Translations under genes and position numbers: made by a program
The notes under the pieces: model-generated
Told to the model about the DNA's origin: nothing
The model's input: the letters and a program-made list of their open reading frames with translations, nothing else
The model's database searches: none
In this document: one piece after another, positions 9,342 through 20,553 of the stretch
How the letters are laid out: each line of letters opens with the position of its first letter
How positions within the stretch are numbered: position 1 is the stretch's first letter
DNA from: Methanosarcina sp. KYL-1
GTDB taxonomy: Archaea > Halobacteriota > Methanosarcinia > Methanosarcinales > Methanosarcinaceae
Length of the DNA stretch: 64,000 bases
Assembly (NCBI RefSeq): GCF_024372725.1
Contig: NZ_VOUA01000007.1
Span: 62,001-126,000 of the forward strand
Direction of reading: 5' to 3'

Positions 9342-10172
9342 TCAGTGGCAATGGTGCCTGCTTTCCTTTTTTCCTTTTCCTTTCTTTTCCCTGTAAATCT
9401 CCTTTCTTACAAGCCCGTATTCGTCAAAAGTAGTCCGGATGGTGCTGAGGATGGAAAAGGTCGTACTCATGGCAGTGGAGACATAGAGTGCTATCATTAT
9501 TGAGATCTGGTATTTGATTGCGAGGATCGGGCTTGCGCCCCCCAGGATCTGCCCTGTCATCATCCCGGGCAGGAAGACCAGTCCTGCGGTTGCGATGTTT
9601 GCAAGGGTGGGGCGGAGTGCCGAGCGCAGGCATTTGCGGATGTAGGGCAGGAGGGCTTCGTATTTGCTTGCCCCCAGGGAAAGGTTGTAGAGGTACCTGT
9701 TCTCGTTTCTCTTTATGTCCTCATAAAAATCCCCGATCCCTACCACATTTCCCCTCAGGGAGTTCCCGAGGATCATGCCCCCGATGGGAATAAGGTAGCG
9801 GGCTTCCAGAAGGTTTTCAAGGTCAAGCACGAATTCGTTGAAATACAGGAGCACGCTCAGGTTGGCTGCGGCAAAGGAGAGGAGCATGGGGGCAAGGAGC
9901 CTTCCCATTTTGAGCTCAACGTTGCGTATGGTGGTATAGGTTGCAATTGTGACCATCCCCAGCACCCAGGCCAGGTTCAAAAACCCGTTGTTCAGGTCGA
10001 AGACAAAGGTCAAAAATACCCCCACCATTAAGAGCTGAACTGTCATCCTCGCAACCGAATCTGTAGTTACCCGGATGATATGCAGTTTTATCAGGTAGCT
10101 TATCGTCAGGGGAATTGCAAGGAGCAAGAAGCACTGGACCATGGAAAGGACCGATATGTCGGGGCTCGTCAT
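9342..10172 (-). CDS. ABC transporter permease, FetB/YbbM (UPF0014) family
   Basis: Membrane subunit of a two-component ABC system. The 276-residue protein has about seven hydrophobic segments and the family-typical stretches GGMILGNSLRGNVVGIGDF and LPGMMTGQILGGASPILAIK. In Escherichia coli the homologous FetAB pair helps remove excess iron, so metal export is the most likely role, inferred here by homology. It begins one base after the stop of the ATPase gene, so the two are translationally coupled. The C-terminus is rich in lysine and histidine (KGKGKKESRHHCH). Confidence 0.85.
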   Translation of the reverse strand: MTSPDISVLSMVQCFLLLAIPLTISYLIKLHIIRVTTDSVARMTVQLLMVGVFLTFVFDLNNGFLNLAWVLGMVTIATYTTIRNVELKMGRLLAPMLLSFAAANLSVLLYFNEFVLDLENLLEARYLIPIGGMILGNSLRGNVVGIGDFYEDIKRNENRYLYNLSLGASKYEALLPYIRKCLRSALRPTLANIATAGLVFLPGMMTGQILGGASPILAIKYQISIMIALYVSTAMSTTFSILSTIRTTFDEYGLVRKEIYREKKGKGKKESRHHCH

Positions 10173-10173
10173 C

Positions 10174-10902
10174 TTAAATTCTCCTCCCTTTACTCATCCC
10201 TCTGCTCATGCTTTTTTCCGGTTCTGCATTGCTGTTTTCATTTGTCCAGCTTCGGCTTTTTTCGTTTTCCTCATTTTTGCTGAGTTCTACTACTCTGACG
10301 CCGTCTCTTTCCCATTCCCTGTCGTGAGAAATAATAAAAAGGGTCCATTCGCTGTGCTGCAGGAAATAGTCAGCTACCTTTTTCTTGAGTTCGGCATCAA
10401 GGGCAGAAGTGGCTTCGTCAAGGAGAAAAATGTCTCTTCCCAGCAGCAGGGCGATAAGGATTCCCACTCTCTGCTTCTCTCCCCCGGAAAGATCTTCAAA
10501 GTTTTTGTCAAGCGTATCTTCTTCCAGTTCAAATTCTTCCATCAGCCTGTGCAGTTTTTCCCGGCTCATCTTCGTCCGGTTGGGGCGGTAGGAAAAGATT
10601 TCCTCAAGCAGCTCCTTTACATGCCCCTGCCCGAGGTCCGTGTCCTGGGAGACGTAGGCAACTTCTCTTCGGATTTCCCAGGCAATGGAGGGGTCAACGG
10701 GCCTTTCCCTGTAATAAAGTGAGCCTTCAGAGGGTTTTTCGAAACCAAGGAGCATCTTGAACAGGGTGGACTTCCCGGTTCCGGATTTGCCTTTGAGCAG
10801 GATTTTCCAGCCCTTCGGAATGCTGAGGGAAAAGCCTGAAAGTACTTTTTTACTGCCGTACGATATGCCGACATCTTCATACCTTATTATATCGTCCTGC
10901 AT
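10174..10902 (-). CDS. ABC transporter ATP-binding protein, FetA/YbbL type
   Basis: ATPase partner of the downstream permease. About 242 residues from MQDDIIRYEDVG. Walker A is GKSGTGKST, the signature is LSGGEKQR, and the Walker B region is IFLLDEATSALD, followed by a switch histidine in IISHDR. The frame can be extended to a TTG at 10926, but the ATG at 10902 gives the normal family start. The C-terminal 30 residues (asparagine-, serine- and arginine-rich) extend past the usual domain end. It is the first gene of a two-gene operon; the divergent neighbour is dys. Confidence 0.88.
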   Translation of the reverse strand: MQDDIIRYEDVGISYGSKKVLSGFSLSIPKGWKILLKGKSGTGKSTLFKMLLGFEKPSEGSLYYRERPVDPSIAWEIRREVAYVSQDTDLGQGHVKELLEEIFSYRPNRTKMSREKLHRLMEEFELEEDTLDKNFEDLSGGEKQRVGILIALLLGRDIFLLDEATSALDAELKKKVADYFLQHSEWTLFIISHDREWERDGVRVVELSKNEENEKSRSWTNENSNAEPEKSMSRGMSKGRRI

Positions 10903-11153
10903 CGTTTGATTCCCGGGTGCTTTCAATATATATTATACCCCGTAAGATTTTATTATATCCCGCAAGATTTTTCCATTTTCCTGCCTTTTCCGGGAAAGAC
11001 TTTTATCCTGCATATTTCGGAAGAGAAGGTTTATCTGTACGTACGTGTTCACATAAATCATTCCCAGATATCTTGCTTCGTGAGGACGATTGCTTTCCGT
11101 ATGGGATTCCAGCTATCGGTACCTTTCATGAAGGCTGAGGATTGTATCATAAG

Positions 11154-11175
11154 TATATAGATTGTCCTCTATATA
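11154..11175. promoter_or_regulatory. perfect AT-rich palindrome between the FetA-like gene and dys
   Basis: TATATAGA, a six-base spacer (ttgtcc), then TCTATATA. It lies in the 375-base gap between divergent genes and contains TATA-like elements on both strands, so it may be a two-way promoter core or operator. It is about 100 bases before dys, so an untranslated leader would be implied. The rest of the gap shows no gene. Confidence 0.4.
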
Positions 11176-11277
11176 ATTGGTTTTATCTCTCTACAATATA
11201 GATATTTCCGCAATAAATATGTTTACTCTGATTAATCCCGTGCTTACTTTAATACCCTTAATCCCTGAGGAATAAAA

Positions 11278-12231
11278 ATGGACTGTGAAGCTTCCAGCAA
11301 AAAACTCTCAACTCCTATCAAAGGCGCAAAAATAGTTCCTGGCATGACCGTGGACGAGCTTGTAGGAGAATACAGCGGCTGCGCTTTTGGGGCAGGCAGG
11401 CTTGCTAAGGCCGTAGACATCTATTACGAGATGCTGGCCTCGGAAAATACTACGAAGTTTTTCGGGCTTGCAGGAGCCATGACCCCTGCAGGTATGAGAA
11501 ATGTCATTGCGGACCTGATCCGGGACGGGCACATAGATGTTCTTGTGACCACCGGGGCCAATATGGTGCATGACACGGTAGAAGCCCTGGGCCTGCACCA
11601 CTATAAAGGCACGGATGCCGTAAATGATCTTCAGCTCCGGGACGAGTGCATCGACCGGATCTATGACGTTTATCTCCCGGACCAGCACTTTACGGACCTG
11701 GAAGAGTTTTTGCAGGACGTCTATGCCGGACTTCCGCAGGAAAAGCTCTCCATCCGGCAGGTCCTTACGGAAATCGGGAAGAACCTGGAAGACGATTCTT
11801 CCATCCTGAAAACCGCTGCCGAGATGGGTGTGCCTGTCTACTGCCCGGCCCTTCAGGACTCCGTGATCGGGCTTCAGGCCTGGCTCTACAAGGAAGGAAA
11901 CCCCCTGCATGTGGACGCATTTGCCGATATGCACGAGTTCATTGATATCTGCTACGGGGCAGAAAGTGCAGGAGCCCTGCTGATCGGAGGAGGGGTCCCC
12001 AAAAACTACATCCTCCAGTCCATGCTTGTTACCCCGAAGTCCTTTGACTACGCAATCCAGCTCACAATGGACCACCCCGAGACCGGGGGCTTAAGCGGTG
12101 CTACCCTGGACGAAGCCCAGTCATGGGGAAAAGTCGGGGAAAATGCAAAAGCAGTAACCGTGTATGCGGATGCGACGATAACGCTCCCCCTTATGGTCGC
12201 AGCTGTCAGGACGCGCCTTTCGAAGAGGTGA
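11278..12231 (+). CDS. dys: deoxyhypusine synthase
   Basis: Transfers the aminobutyl group of spermidine to a lysine of translation factor aIF5A, the first step of hypusine formation. The 317-residue protein has the NAD-binding segments TTGANMVHD near residue 97 and [11 protein letters not shown], and the catalytic lysine in the C-terminal DEAQSWGKV motif, followed by [13 protein letters not shown]. Length is normal. A weak ctgagg ribosome-binding site precedes the ATG. It is followed four bases later by pyrF, so the two are probably cotranscribed. Methanosarcina genomes can carry more than one dys-like gene, so a paralogue elsewhere is possible. Confidence 0.93.
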   Translation: MDCEASSKKLSTPIKGAKIVPGMTVDELVGEYSGCAFGAGRLAKAVDIYYEMLASENTTKFFGLAGAMTPAGMRNVIADLIRDGHIDVLVTTGANMVHDTVEALGLHHYKGTDAVNDLQLRDECIDRIYDVYLPDQHFTDLEEFLQDVYAGLPQEKLSIRQVLTEIGKNLEDDSSILKTAAEMGVPVYCPALQDSVIGLQAWLYKEGNPLHVDAFADMHEFIDICYGAESAGALLIGGGVPKNYILQSMLVTPKSFDYAIQLTMDHPETGGLSGATLDEAQSWGKVGENAKAVTVYADATITLPLMVAAVRTRLSKR

Positions 12232-12235
12232 TTTT

Positions 12236-12901
12236 ATGGAAAGGAACACCTGCATGATTCTTGCCCTTGACGTAACCGACAGGGAAGATGCCCTGAGGAT
12301 CGCCGAGGACGTCTGGGAATTCGTAGACGCCATAAAGGTTGGCTACCCACTCATACTGGCTACCGGCCTCGGGATTATCCGGGAACTTGCCGAATTTGCC
12401 CCGGTTATCGCCGATTTCAAGGTTGCCGACATCCCCAACACCAACCGCCTTATCTGCGACCAGGTCTTTGAAGCCGGAGCCGATGCCGTCATTGTCCAGG
12501 GCTTCACGGGAAAAGACAGCCTTGAAGCCTGCATCGAGGTTGCTTCCGAATACAAAAAGGACGTTTTCGTGGTAACCGAGATGAGCCACCCGGGCGGGGC
12601 CGAGTTCCTCCAGCCTCTTGCAGAGGCAATCACAAGAATGGCCCTTGAAGCCGGAGCCTACGGGCTGGTCGCTCCCGCAACCCGCCCCGAAAGAGTGAAG
12701 AAAATCAGGAGGATCATCGGAGACAAACTCACAATCATCTCCCCCGGCGTAGGAGCCCAGGGCGGAAAAGCTTCGGACGTCATCGCTGCCGGCGCAGACT
12801 GGGTGATCGTGGGCAGGAGCATCTACAAGGCAGAATCCCCAAAAGAGGCTGCCAGGGAGATTGCTGAGGAAATCCAGGCTGAACTCCGGGGAGGAAACTG
12901 A
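12236..12901 (+). CDS. pyrF: orotidine 5'-phosphate decarboxylase
   Basis: Final step of UMP synthesis: decarboxylation of orotidine monophosphate. The 221-residue TIM barrel has the diagnostic catalytic motif [11 protein letters not shown] (Asp-x-Lys-x-x-Asp), the phosphate-binding SPGVGAQGG loop and WVIVGRSIY near the end. The start overlaps the ribosome-binding region at the end of dys (gaggtgatttt). Length and motifs are complete. Confidence 0.95.
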   Translation: MERNTCMILALDVTDREDALRIAEDVWEFVDAIKVGYPLILATGLGIIRELAEFAPVIADFKVADIPNTNRLICDQVFEAGADAVIVQGFTGKDSLEACIEVASEYKKDVFVVTEMSHPGGAEFLQPLAEAITRMALEAGAYGLVAPATRPERVKKIRRIIGDKLTIISPGVGAQGGKASDVIAAGADWVIVGRSIYKAESPKEAAREIAEEIQAELRGGN

Positions 12902-12924
12902 AGAATATTTTTCTTGAAAGAGGC

Positions 12925-13376
12925 AGCCTTTTTAAAATACAATTATAATCTCAATTACGTGCCTGTGATGATAAATCTGGCTGATTCCATGATGAGCCCT
13001 ATGAGTTCTGAGGCACACATTAAATATTTCTTAAATTCAATATAAATGCCAGCTTCACTCCTTCTTTTGCACTGGAGGCAAACCAGATGCGCTTGTGGCT
13101 CCATTGGGACCAAATCTGGCCTGATCTTTCTCTAAATTCAATTCCTGGATCAAATCTGCCTCTTTCAAGGTTTAAACAGTTTTATAAATTGTTGCAAGAC
13201 TGACTGTTGGATAGATCTTCTTGACTTCGTTATAAATTCTCTGAGCCATTGGGTGGGCATGATTGTGGAGAACAAATCGACCGATCGCTATTCTCTGGGG
13301 TGTGGCCCTGTATCCTTTTCCGCGGAGAGCTTTGATTATGGATGAGTTTGAGTTCTGAAGGCTATTCGTAGCTCAT
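12925..13376 (-). pseudogene. PerR/Fur-family regulator, inactivated
   Basis: Reading the minus strand from about 13376, the translation has a clear Fur/PerR winged-helix: RGKGYRATPQRIAIGRFVL, then HPMAQRIYNEVKKIYP and VSLATIYKTV. A TAA stop interrupts the frame straight after TV, where a sense codon such as CAA is expected, and similarity resumes at once (TLKEADLIQELNLEKDQARF). A frameshift follows, after which PMEPQAHLVCLQCKRRS gives the family's metal-site Cys-x2-Cys. The tail (ESARFIITG, then a shifted VIEI) still resembles the dimerisation domain. The start region also has a stop in the likely frame. The gene points away from katG, as a peroxide-sensing regulator often does. Multiple lesions make it a pseudogene. 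Confidence 0.85.
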
Positions 13377-13381
13377 TATTA

Positions 13382-13400
13382 TTTAATACTCAATATTAAA
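13382..13400. promoter_or_regulatory. candidate PerR/Fur operator
   Basis: A perfect inverted repeat, TTTAATA - five bases - TATTAAA, sits immediately upstream of the broken PerR-like gene and between it and katG. Its size (19 bases) and AT-rich arms resemble Fur/PerR boxes. The family relation is inferred from position and symmetry only. Confidence 0.4.
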
Positions 13401-13790
13401 TAGATATCAGTGGTTATAGTAGTTGAATATTGAATTGGAATAAGTTCTTCAAGGATAGTAAGCTATTGGTAATTATTAAAGGGGGAATAACAAGGGGGAA
13501 ATATGGCTAGAATCGGAGTCGTAAGACCTAAAGTAACGAACTTATAGGATTGGAAAGGCAAATTCGACAAGAGGCTGACGGTTTTAAAGAATAGCGCATG
13601 GACTTTACATGAGCTGTATTATGATGAAGCCTATTGAGGCTTATGTCATTCATACCTTAAATGATGACAAATTGGACATGGCAAAACAGCATGTAAGAAT
13701 TTCAAGCTTTTGGAAAGCAGACCGAAATTAATCTCTCTGGCAATCGGCACTCAATTCTTCCAGGAGGAGACAAGATTGAAGAGATTGCAT
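13401..13790. other. intergenic, gene debris upstream of katG
   Basis: At 13503 an ATG after a ribosome-binding-like gggggaaat opens a short frame (MARIGVVRPKVTNL) that stops after 14 codons. In another frame 13621-13731 could encode 36 residues (contains IEAYVIHTLNDDKLDMAK). Neither is a recognised family. Together they look like remains of a decayed gene. A ribosome-binding-like aggaggag at 13761 has no gene after it. Confidence 0.4.
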
Positions 13791-16040
<2,250 letters not shown>

Positions 16041-16059
16041 TCGTAGCATAAAGGTCTTC

Positions 16060-16285
16060 CAGGGCTTGAAAATCTTCAAAACAAACGACTTTGCTCAGGC
16101 TGGAGAAAGGTACCGGTCGCTTGACAAGAGGGCACAGGAACATATGATTGGCGACCTTGTGGCCGACCTGAGCCTTGTCACCATTCCAGCTATTCAGAGA
16201 CGTGCAATCGAAAACTTTGCGGCAGGCTGATGAGACTTTTGCAGCATCTGTAGCAAAAGGAGTTCGGGGATATTTTGAAATAAAG
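16060..16285 (+). pseudogene. C-terminal remnant of a monofunctional catalase
   Basis: Just after katG, a plus-strand frame reads NDFAQAGERYRSLDKRAQEH, then MIGDLVADLSLV and AIQRRAIENF, which is the C-terminal part of a classical haem catalase. After ENFAAG a one-base shift moves the similarity to ADETFAASVAKGVRGYFE in the next frame. The haem-binding core and all upstream parts are missing. It could also be traced as the end of a fusion with katG, but a stop lies between them. The likely reading is that a second catalase gene has been deleted and partly decayed. Confidence 0.75.
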
Positions 16286-16424
16286 AAGGCCTACCCTCGA
16301 ATTCTCTATTTTTTATCTCGGAATCGCCCGTTGATTGCTTTCATTTTGGCTTCTGGATTGCCTGATTGTTATGCGAGATTACTATTTCCGCAAGTTAAGA
16401 ATCTCTATTAATCAACGAACTCAC

Positions 16425-17144
16425 TCATTCCAGGCCCCATTTCTTCCTGAACTCGAGCTTCTGCTGGCTGTTCATCCAGTGGCTGCCGTCACAGTAGGGC
16501 TTGTTCTCCGACTTCCCACAGCGGCAGAGGGTTACTCTGTTTCGGGATTCGTACATGCTGCCATCTGCAGATTCAATAGGGACACCGCCTCTAACCCAGA
16601 GGGGGCCTTCGCAACCTTTTTGTTTGTCGTGAACCAGTACAATAGATGGTTCAAATTCTTTTTCAAAGGGTTTGCCTGTCTTCTTGTCCCACAGGACCAG
16701 CCGTCCCGATGGGCAGATCATGGCTTCCTCTATGGCGGTTTGTCGGGCTTCCGGGTCGTCTGATTTTTGTATGAGATCCCTTATTCCTCCAGACCGCTGG
16801 CAGAAACGGGAATGATCGCAGAGCTCGTGGGCATCGGTGAGTTTTAGATCAGGACCTTCAAACGTTTCCGCTTTTTCCAGGTAAGGCTTTCTGCTGGCAG
16901 TTTCGCTACCGTCAAAACCGATCTTGCGGTGGGTCCCATCACAGAAGGGCTTATTTTCGGATGAGCCGCAGCGGCATAAGATATAGGCTTCCCGCCGGGG
17001 GTATTCCTTTAGATCAATTAATTCCCTGGTGTGGCCGGCGTCATCGGTGACAATTACCTGTTCTAAAAGCGGCACTCCACCTGTAACCCGATACGGTCCA
17101 TCTTTGATTATCTTCATCCTCATTTCTTTATCATTGACTGCCAT
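16425..17144 (-). CDS. double CDGSH-type iron-sulfur protein
   Basis: A 239-residue soluble protein with two CDGSH-type [2Fe-2S] motifs: CRCGSSENKPFCDGTH near residue 57 and CRCGKSENKPYCDGSH near residue 212. Between them lies a region with further cysteines (ELCDHSRFCQRSGG, then MICPSGRLVLWD) that resembles the divergent iron-sulfur domain often fused to CDGSH motifs. Each CDGSH domain normally binds one cluster through three cysteines and one histidine, all present here. A GGGGGAT ribosome-binding site precedes the ATG. The substrate is unknown; redox or cluster handling under oxidative stress is inferred from the katG context. It is convergent with the catalase remnant. Confidence 0.85.
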   Translation of the reverse strand: MAVNDKEMRMKIIKDGPYRVTGGVPLLEQVIVTDDAGHTRELIDLKEYPRREAYILCRCGSSENKPFCDGTHRKIGFDGSETASRKPYLEKAETFEGPDLKLTDAHELCDHSRFCQRSGGIRDLIQKSDDPEARQTAIEEAMICPSGRLVLWDKKTGKPFEKEFEPSIVLVHDKQKGCEGPLWVRGGVPIESADGSMYESRNRVTLCRCGKSENKPYCDGSHWMNSQQKLEFRKKWGLE

Positions 17145-17226
17145 ACATAATCCCCCATTACCTCTTATAATGCATTACTGGATGTTTATTCTGACTATTC
17201 GCCTCTTGATGATTTCTATTTTTCTC

Positions 17227-17572
17227 TGCTCTGGTTGAAACAGGCGGCACATGGTCTAGATTTCTGTGAAATTGAGGAAAGCGAGGAAGATGTAAAATCA
17301 ATTAGCTGGAGCAGTACTTTTAAGGAGAACGCAAAAGATCCTGTAAAAATAGCAGGGATTTAGAGCTGCTTGCTGAGAACATGCATAAATCTCTTGTAAA
17401 GCACCGATTCCTTTACAAAGTTGTAACAATCAGAATTCACTATGATGATTTCTCTACGTATACACGCTCAAAGACTATCCTAGTCTGGACATCGGATATT
17501 TTCGTAATTAAGAGGACAGCCGTGCAGCTACTTGAGCTTGTCACGAAGCTTGTGAAGGAGAAAAGGAAATGA
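17227..17572 (+). pseudogene. C-terminal remnant of DNA polymerase IV (DinB)
   Basis: The translation begins WLKQAAHGLDFCEIEESEED, continues VKSISWSSTFKENAKDPVKI, and hits a stop. A one-base shift restores LELLAENMHKSLVKHRFLYK, then RIHYDDFSTYTRSKT and FVIKRTAVQLLE. This is the little-finger domain of a Y-family polymerase. The palm, fingers and thumb are absent, so there is no activity. An intact dinB may exist elsewhere. Confidence 0.8.
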
Positions 17573-17579
17573 ATATTGA

Positions 17580-18128
17580 TTACTTCCTTTCAAGAAATTC
17601 AATGAACAAATCTAAATTCTGCTCTTTCATTTCAATACAAAAATCATTATTTTTTTCGATGTTTTTATACTGTTCGTACAAGTCAGTTAATTGACTATAC
17701 ATTGTTGAGCTTGCAGATTTATACCATTGTGCATAATCTTGAATTATGTTGACAGACATCGGACACAATAACAACGTTAAACCAAATCCTGCTTCCGCAT
17801 CCGGAAAAATTACAAAAGGAAAACTTCTACAGGCTTCCGGCCTGTTATCGTATATTCTGCATTTTGAGTCTATCAATAGTGGGCACTTCCCGACGATTGA
17901 TTTATAACATCCTTCCAACTCTGATTTTACCGCACTCGATTTTAAAATCTTCGCACTTTCTTTATCTACATTTTTTAATATTTTTTCATATTCTTTTCTA
18001 TGAAAATCAATAATATGAGTTTTGCAGCAACTCGCATTACATGATTCAGGACAGCTATAATGTTTAAGTATGCTTTGAGTTTTTGAGCTTAACCAGTCGT
18101 ATTTTTCAGAACGTCGTCTTTTGTCCAT
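17580..18128 (-). CDS. YkgJ-family cysteine-cluster protein
   Basis: Soluble protein of about 182 residues from MDKRRRSEKYDWLSSKTQ. It contains the family cysteine pattern: CPESCNASCCKTH near residue 26, GKCPLLIDSKCRIYDNRPEA near residue 85, and CRSFPFVIF next. This family is thought to chelate iron or zinc. The C-terminal 50 residues are polar and likely helical. I used the ATG at 18128 rather than the frame's upper limit at 18182 because the upstream part is a hydrophobic stretch unlike the family. It ends 8 bases after the dinB remnant, facing it. Function in the cell is unknown. Confidence 0.75.
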   Translation of the reverse strand: MDKRRRSEKYDWLSSKTQSILKHYSCPESCNASCCKTHIIDFHRKEYEKILKNVDKESAKILKSSAVKSELEGCYKSIVGKCPLLIDSKCRIYDNRPEACRSFPFVIFPDAEAGFGLTLLLCPMSVNIIQDYAQWYKSASSTMYSQLTDLYEQYKNIEKNNDFCIEMKEQNLDLFIEFLERK

Positions 18129-18605
18129 AGCATTCACCCAGTTGAAAGAAAAAAGAGATGTTGCGTATATAATAGCTATCAATTACCCTATTTTATTAGG
18201 ACTTAACATACTGATAAAACTTATTTATCCCAAAATTATTTCTCATTTCCTATTCTGGTTGTAATCCTTTTCTTTTGTGCCACATATCAAATAAGAGCCT
18301 ATCAGAATAGTGAGATCGTCCAGTGATAGCTGATTGATGTTTTCACGACATTGTATACAACATGGCTTTAGCTTTCGTTTATATGGTCATATTGAAGATT
18401 TGCTCAAGCAGTGCTAAATTTACGAGAAAAGAAAGAGCTTGAAGCTGTATCTCACTATTTTGGAAAATCTCAATCAACAAATAATGTACTATCTATGGAA
18501 TTATCGAGTTCAGAAAAGCTTCCGTAAAAATTTGTTGAAAATCAAAAGATAAATTTAGGAAGACGTGCCTAAGGTTAATCGTTAAGTGTTGAGAAAGGTG
18601 ATTAA
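18129..18605. other. intergenic, possible fragments of insertion sequence
   Basis: AT-rich. A phrase agagcctatcagaata at 18292 resembles the end of the IS5-type remnant at 39208 (agagcctatccgaaaa). A plus-strand frame near 18397-18527 reads REKKELEAVSHYFGKSQSTN, with weak resemblance to the end of a tyrosine recombinase, but it has no start and I do not trust it. No other gene is seen. Confidence 0.4.
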
Positions 18606-19058
18606 TTGGGTACTGAAAATCTTCGGACTTATAATAAAATTGAACCATCTTCGTGTTCTATGAAAGACAAAATAATACTAATTATCTGGTTCTCTGCATT
18701 ACTACTATGGCTCATAGTATACGCGATCAAAGTAATAAATTTTTACGAATATGAAGACGGTACATTATTTGACATTGGTTCATTAATAAAAGCATTATTA
18801 TTTCTAGCCGCATTTTTTTTTATGGGGTCTATCATTCTGGGAATATGGGCACACTATAAAATAAAACGTGCATATTGCAATGATACATCAAGAGGGATAA
18901 TGAATGCAGTTAAGTGGTTCATATTCGGACTCTTTGTTCTCATGATCTCTATTCCACATATATTTTTCCCAGAATTTGACAGATTCTCTGCGACATACTT
19001 AATTGCATTGACGTATGCAGGAAAACACGTAATGGGAAAGCTTTCAAAAAATCCGTGA
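18606..19058 (+). CDS. hypothetical membrane protein
   Basis: A 150-residue protein with a TTG start and an upstream gaaaggtg ribosome-binding site. Four hydrophobic segments are visible: residues 23-45 (IILIIWFSALLLWLIVYA), 58-82, 102-118 and a weaker one near 128-142. The loops carry charged residues such as HYKIKRAYCND. I do not recognise a family. The gene sits in the accessory region between decayed sequences and has AT-rich codons. It may be a recent arrival or orphan. Confidence 0.6.
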   Translation: MGTENLRTYNKIEPSSCSMKDKIILIIWFSALLLWLIVYAIKVINFYEYEDGTLFDIGSLIKALLFLAAFFFMGSIILGIWAHYKIKRAYCNDTSRGIMNAVKWFIFGLFVLMISIPHIFFPEFDRFSATYLIALTYAGKHVMGKLSKNP

Positions 19059-19426
19059 GTAAATCCTGGCTTAACTTGAGAGTTAAAGAAAGGCTTATTA
19101 TAAGTCCCTGTATTTGATTATAAGATGCTTCCCCACTCCCTTACCCAGTTCAGAAACGCTTAGCTTTCGGGCTTATTTTCCTACGTTTTAGACATTTAAC
19201 CTTCTATAAATTGATGAAATACTTTGCATTCGTACAGGCTATGGAACGTTTCCTTCTTTTTTGCCAGTGGCCTCCCGATATCTTCTCACTTCGTAAGCAT
19301 GCAGGTGTGGAGGGAAGTTATTGAATGGAAATTAATTTTTTTAAAAGATAAAGCATAAATTAACATTGTAGTTTTATGTCATTTTTTAGGTCCTTCAACT
19401 GTTTTATATAAGAGGAGGAAGCTGGG
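19059..19426. other. intergenic, no gene seen
   Basis: No supported frame. The end of this stretch carries a strong ribosome-binding site (aggaggaagc, about 19412) and leads into the aRF1 fragment. Bases 19180-19320 have mixed composition suggesting decayed coding sequence that I cannot assign. Confidence 0.4.
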
Positions 19427-19667
19427 ATGGCTGAATACTGTACATATGAAAAATATGTATTTAAAAAGAAGCTTGAAACTCTGAGAAGTAAAATTGGAAA
19501 GGGCACAGAATTAATTTCCCTTTCTATTCCTCCTGACAAACAGGTTTCGGATATTACAAAGCATTTAAGAGAAGAACATGAGCAGGCTTCGAACATTAAG
19601 TCTAAACTTACCAGCAATAACGTACAAGGAGCACTTGGTTCTTTGCTGGCAAAGTTAAGATCTCTTA
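19427..19667 (+). pseudogene. N-terminal fragment of peptide chain release factor aRF1
   Basis: Starting with MAEYCTYEKYVFKKKLETLR after a strong ribosome-binding site, the first 80 codons match the archaeal class I release factor N-domain, including TELISLSIPPDKQVSDITK and the conserved ASNIKSKLTSNNVQGALGSL. The frame then runs into the terminal repeat of the IS5-family element at 19668. The NIKS-type codon-recognition loop region (NIKS in ASNIKSKL) is kept, but the GGQ catalytic domain is lost. The functional gene must be elsewhere. Confidence 0.8.
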
Positions 19668-20553
19668 GAGGCTGTCTGAATATTCATCTTTCAGTTGTTT
19701 AAAGGTTTGATCTTAGCCAGTCATTTGCTCATTATATGGATCATAGCAGCATAAATGAAGGCTTGACTGGACTCTGTCAATCCTTCATAATCTTTGCTCA
19801 ACCGCCGATAACGACCCAGCCATCCAAATGTACGCTCTACCACCCACCTGCGAGGAAGTACTTGAAAACCTTTGACATCATCTTTACGCCTTACTATTTC
19901 CAAAACCCAACCACACGTTATCTTTACCCAATCAACCAGCTGACCAGCATAAGCAGCATCGGCCCAAATAAGCTGCAATCGAGAGAATGTTCCTTTTATT
20001 TGTTCCAGAACAAGTTTAGCTCCATCTCTATCCTGAATATTCGCTGCATGAACTACAACCGTTAATAGTAGTCCTGTTGTATCCACTAAAATGTGGCGCT
20101 TTTGTCCTTTGACTTTCTTGCCAGCATCATAGCCACGCACACCAGGGGTTTCTGTGGTTTTGACTGATTGACTATCCAAAATAGCTGCACTAGGTTCTGG
20201 TTCTCTACCGTTTGCAATTCTCAGTTCAGTTCTCAGCGAAGCATTTATGCGCTCCCAAATTCCGTAAAGCCGCCAAAGACGGAAATAGTGGTAGACAGTT
20301 TGCCACGGTGGAAATTCGTGGGGTAACATTCGCCATGCACAACCAGAACGTAATAAATAGAAGATAGCATTCAGTATTTCTCGATAAGAATGAATACGTT
20401 TTCGACCGCGAATACTTTGGGGAGTAGGAAGATGAGGTTTGATTAGTTCCCATTCTTTATCAGATAAATCACTGGGATAAGGAAGTCGTTGTGTTTGTTT
20501 GGACATTTACGAACAATCGTGGTACAAGTATTATTTAATTTTAAGACAGCCTC
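19668..20553. mobile_element. IS5-family insertion sequence, 886 bp
   Basis: The element is bounded by inverted ends GAGGCTGTCT (left, 19668) and AGACAGCCTC (right, ending 20553), with one further matching A after a mismatch. Flanking triplets are TTA on the left and TGA on the right: both TNA, but not identical. With aRF1 on one side and an unrelated frame on the other, this hints at rearrangement after insertion. One intact transposase gene fills the element. Confidence 0.85.
19721..20506 (-). CDS. IS5-family transposase (DDE)
   Basis: Single 261-residue transposase. It has the N-terminal helix-turn-helix domain typical of this group (YPSDLSDKEWELIKPHLP), followed by the DDE catalytic domain: first Asp in AILDSQSVKTT, second in IWADAAYAGQ, and Glu in VVERTFGWLGRYRRLSKDYE. 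The protein style, including the GVRGYDAGKKVKGQKRHILV stretch, is common in cyanobacterial copies, so recent transfer is possible. It appears intact, so the element may still be active. Confidence 0.92.
   Translation of the reverse strand: MSKQTQRLPYPSDLSDKEWELIKPHLPTPQSIRGRKRIHSYREILNAIFYLLRSGCAWRMLPHEFPPWQTVYHYFRLWRLYGIWERINASLRTELRIANGREPEPSAAILDSQSVKTTETPGVRGYDAGKKVKGQKRHILVDTTGLLLTVVVHAANIQDRDGAKLVLEQIKGTFSRLQLIWADAAYAGQLVDWVKITCGWVLEIVRRKDDVKGFQVLPRRWVVERTFGWLGRYRRLSKDYEGLTESSQAFIYAAMIHIMSK

Noticed and set aside
18397-18530. Tyrosine recombinase end
   Set aside because: Only a weak local resemblance without the catalytic Arg-His-Arg-Tyr set or a start codon.
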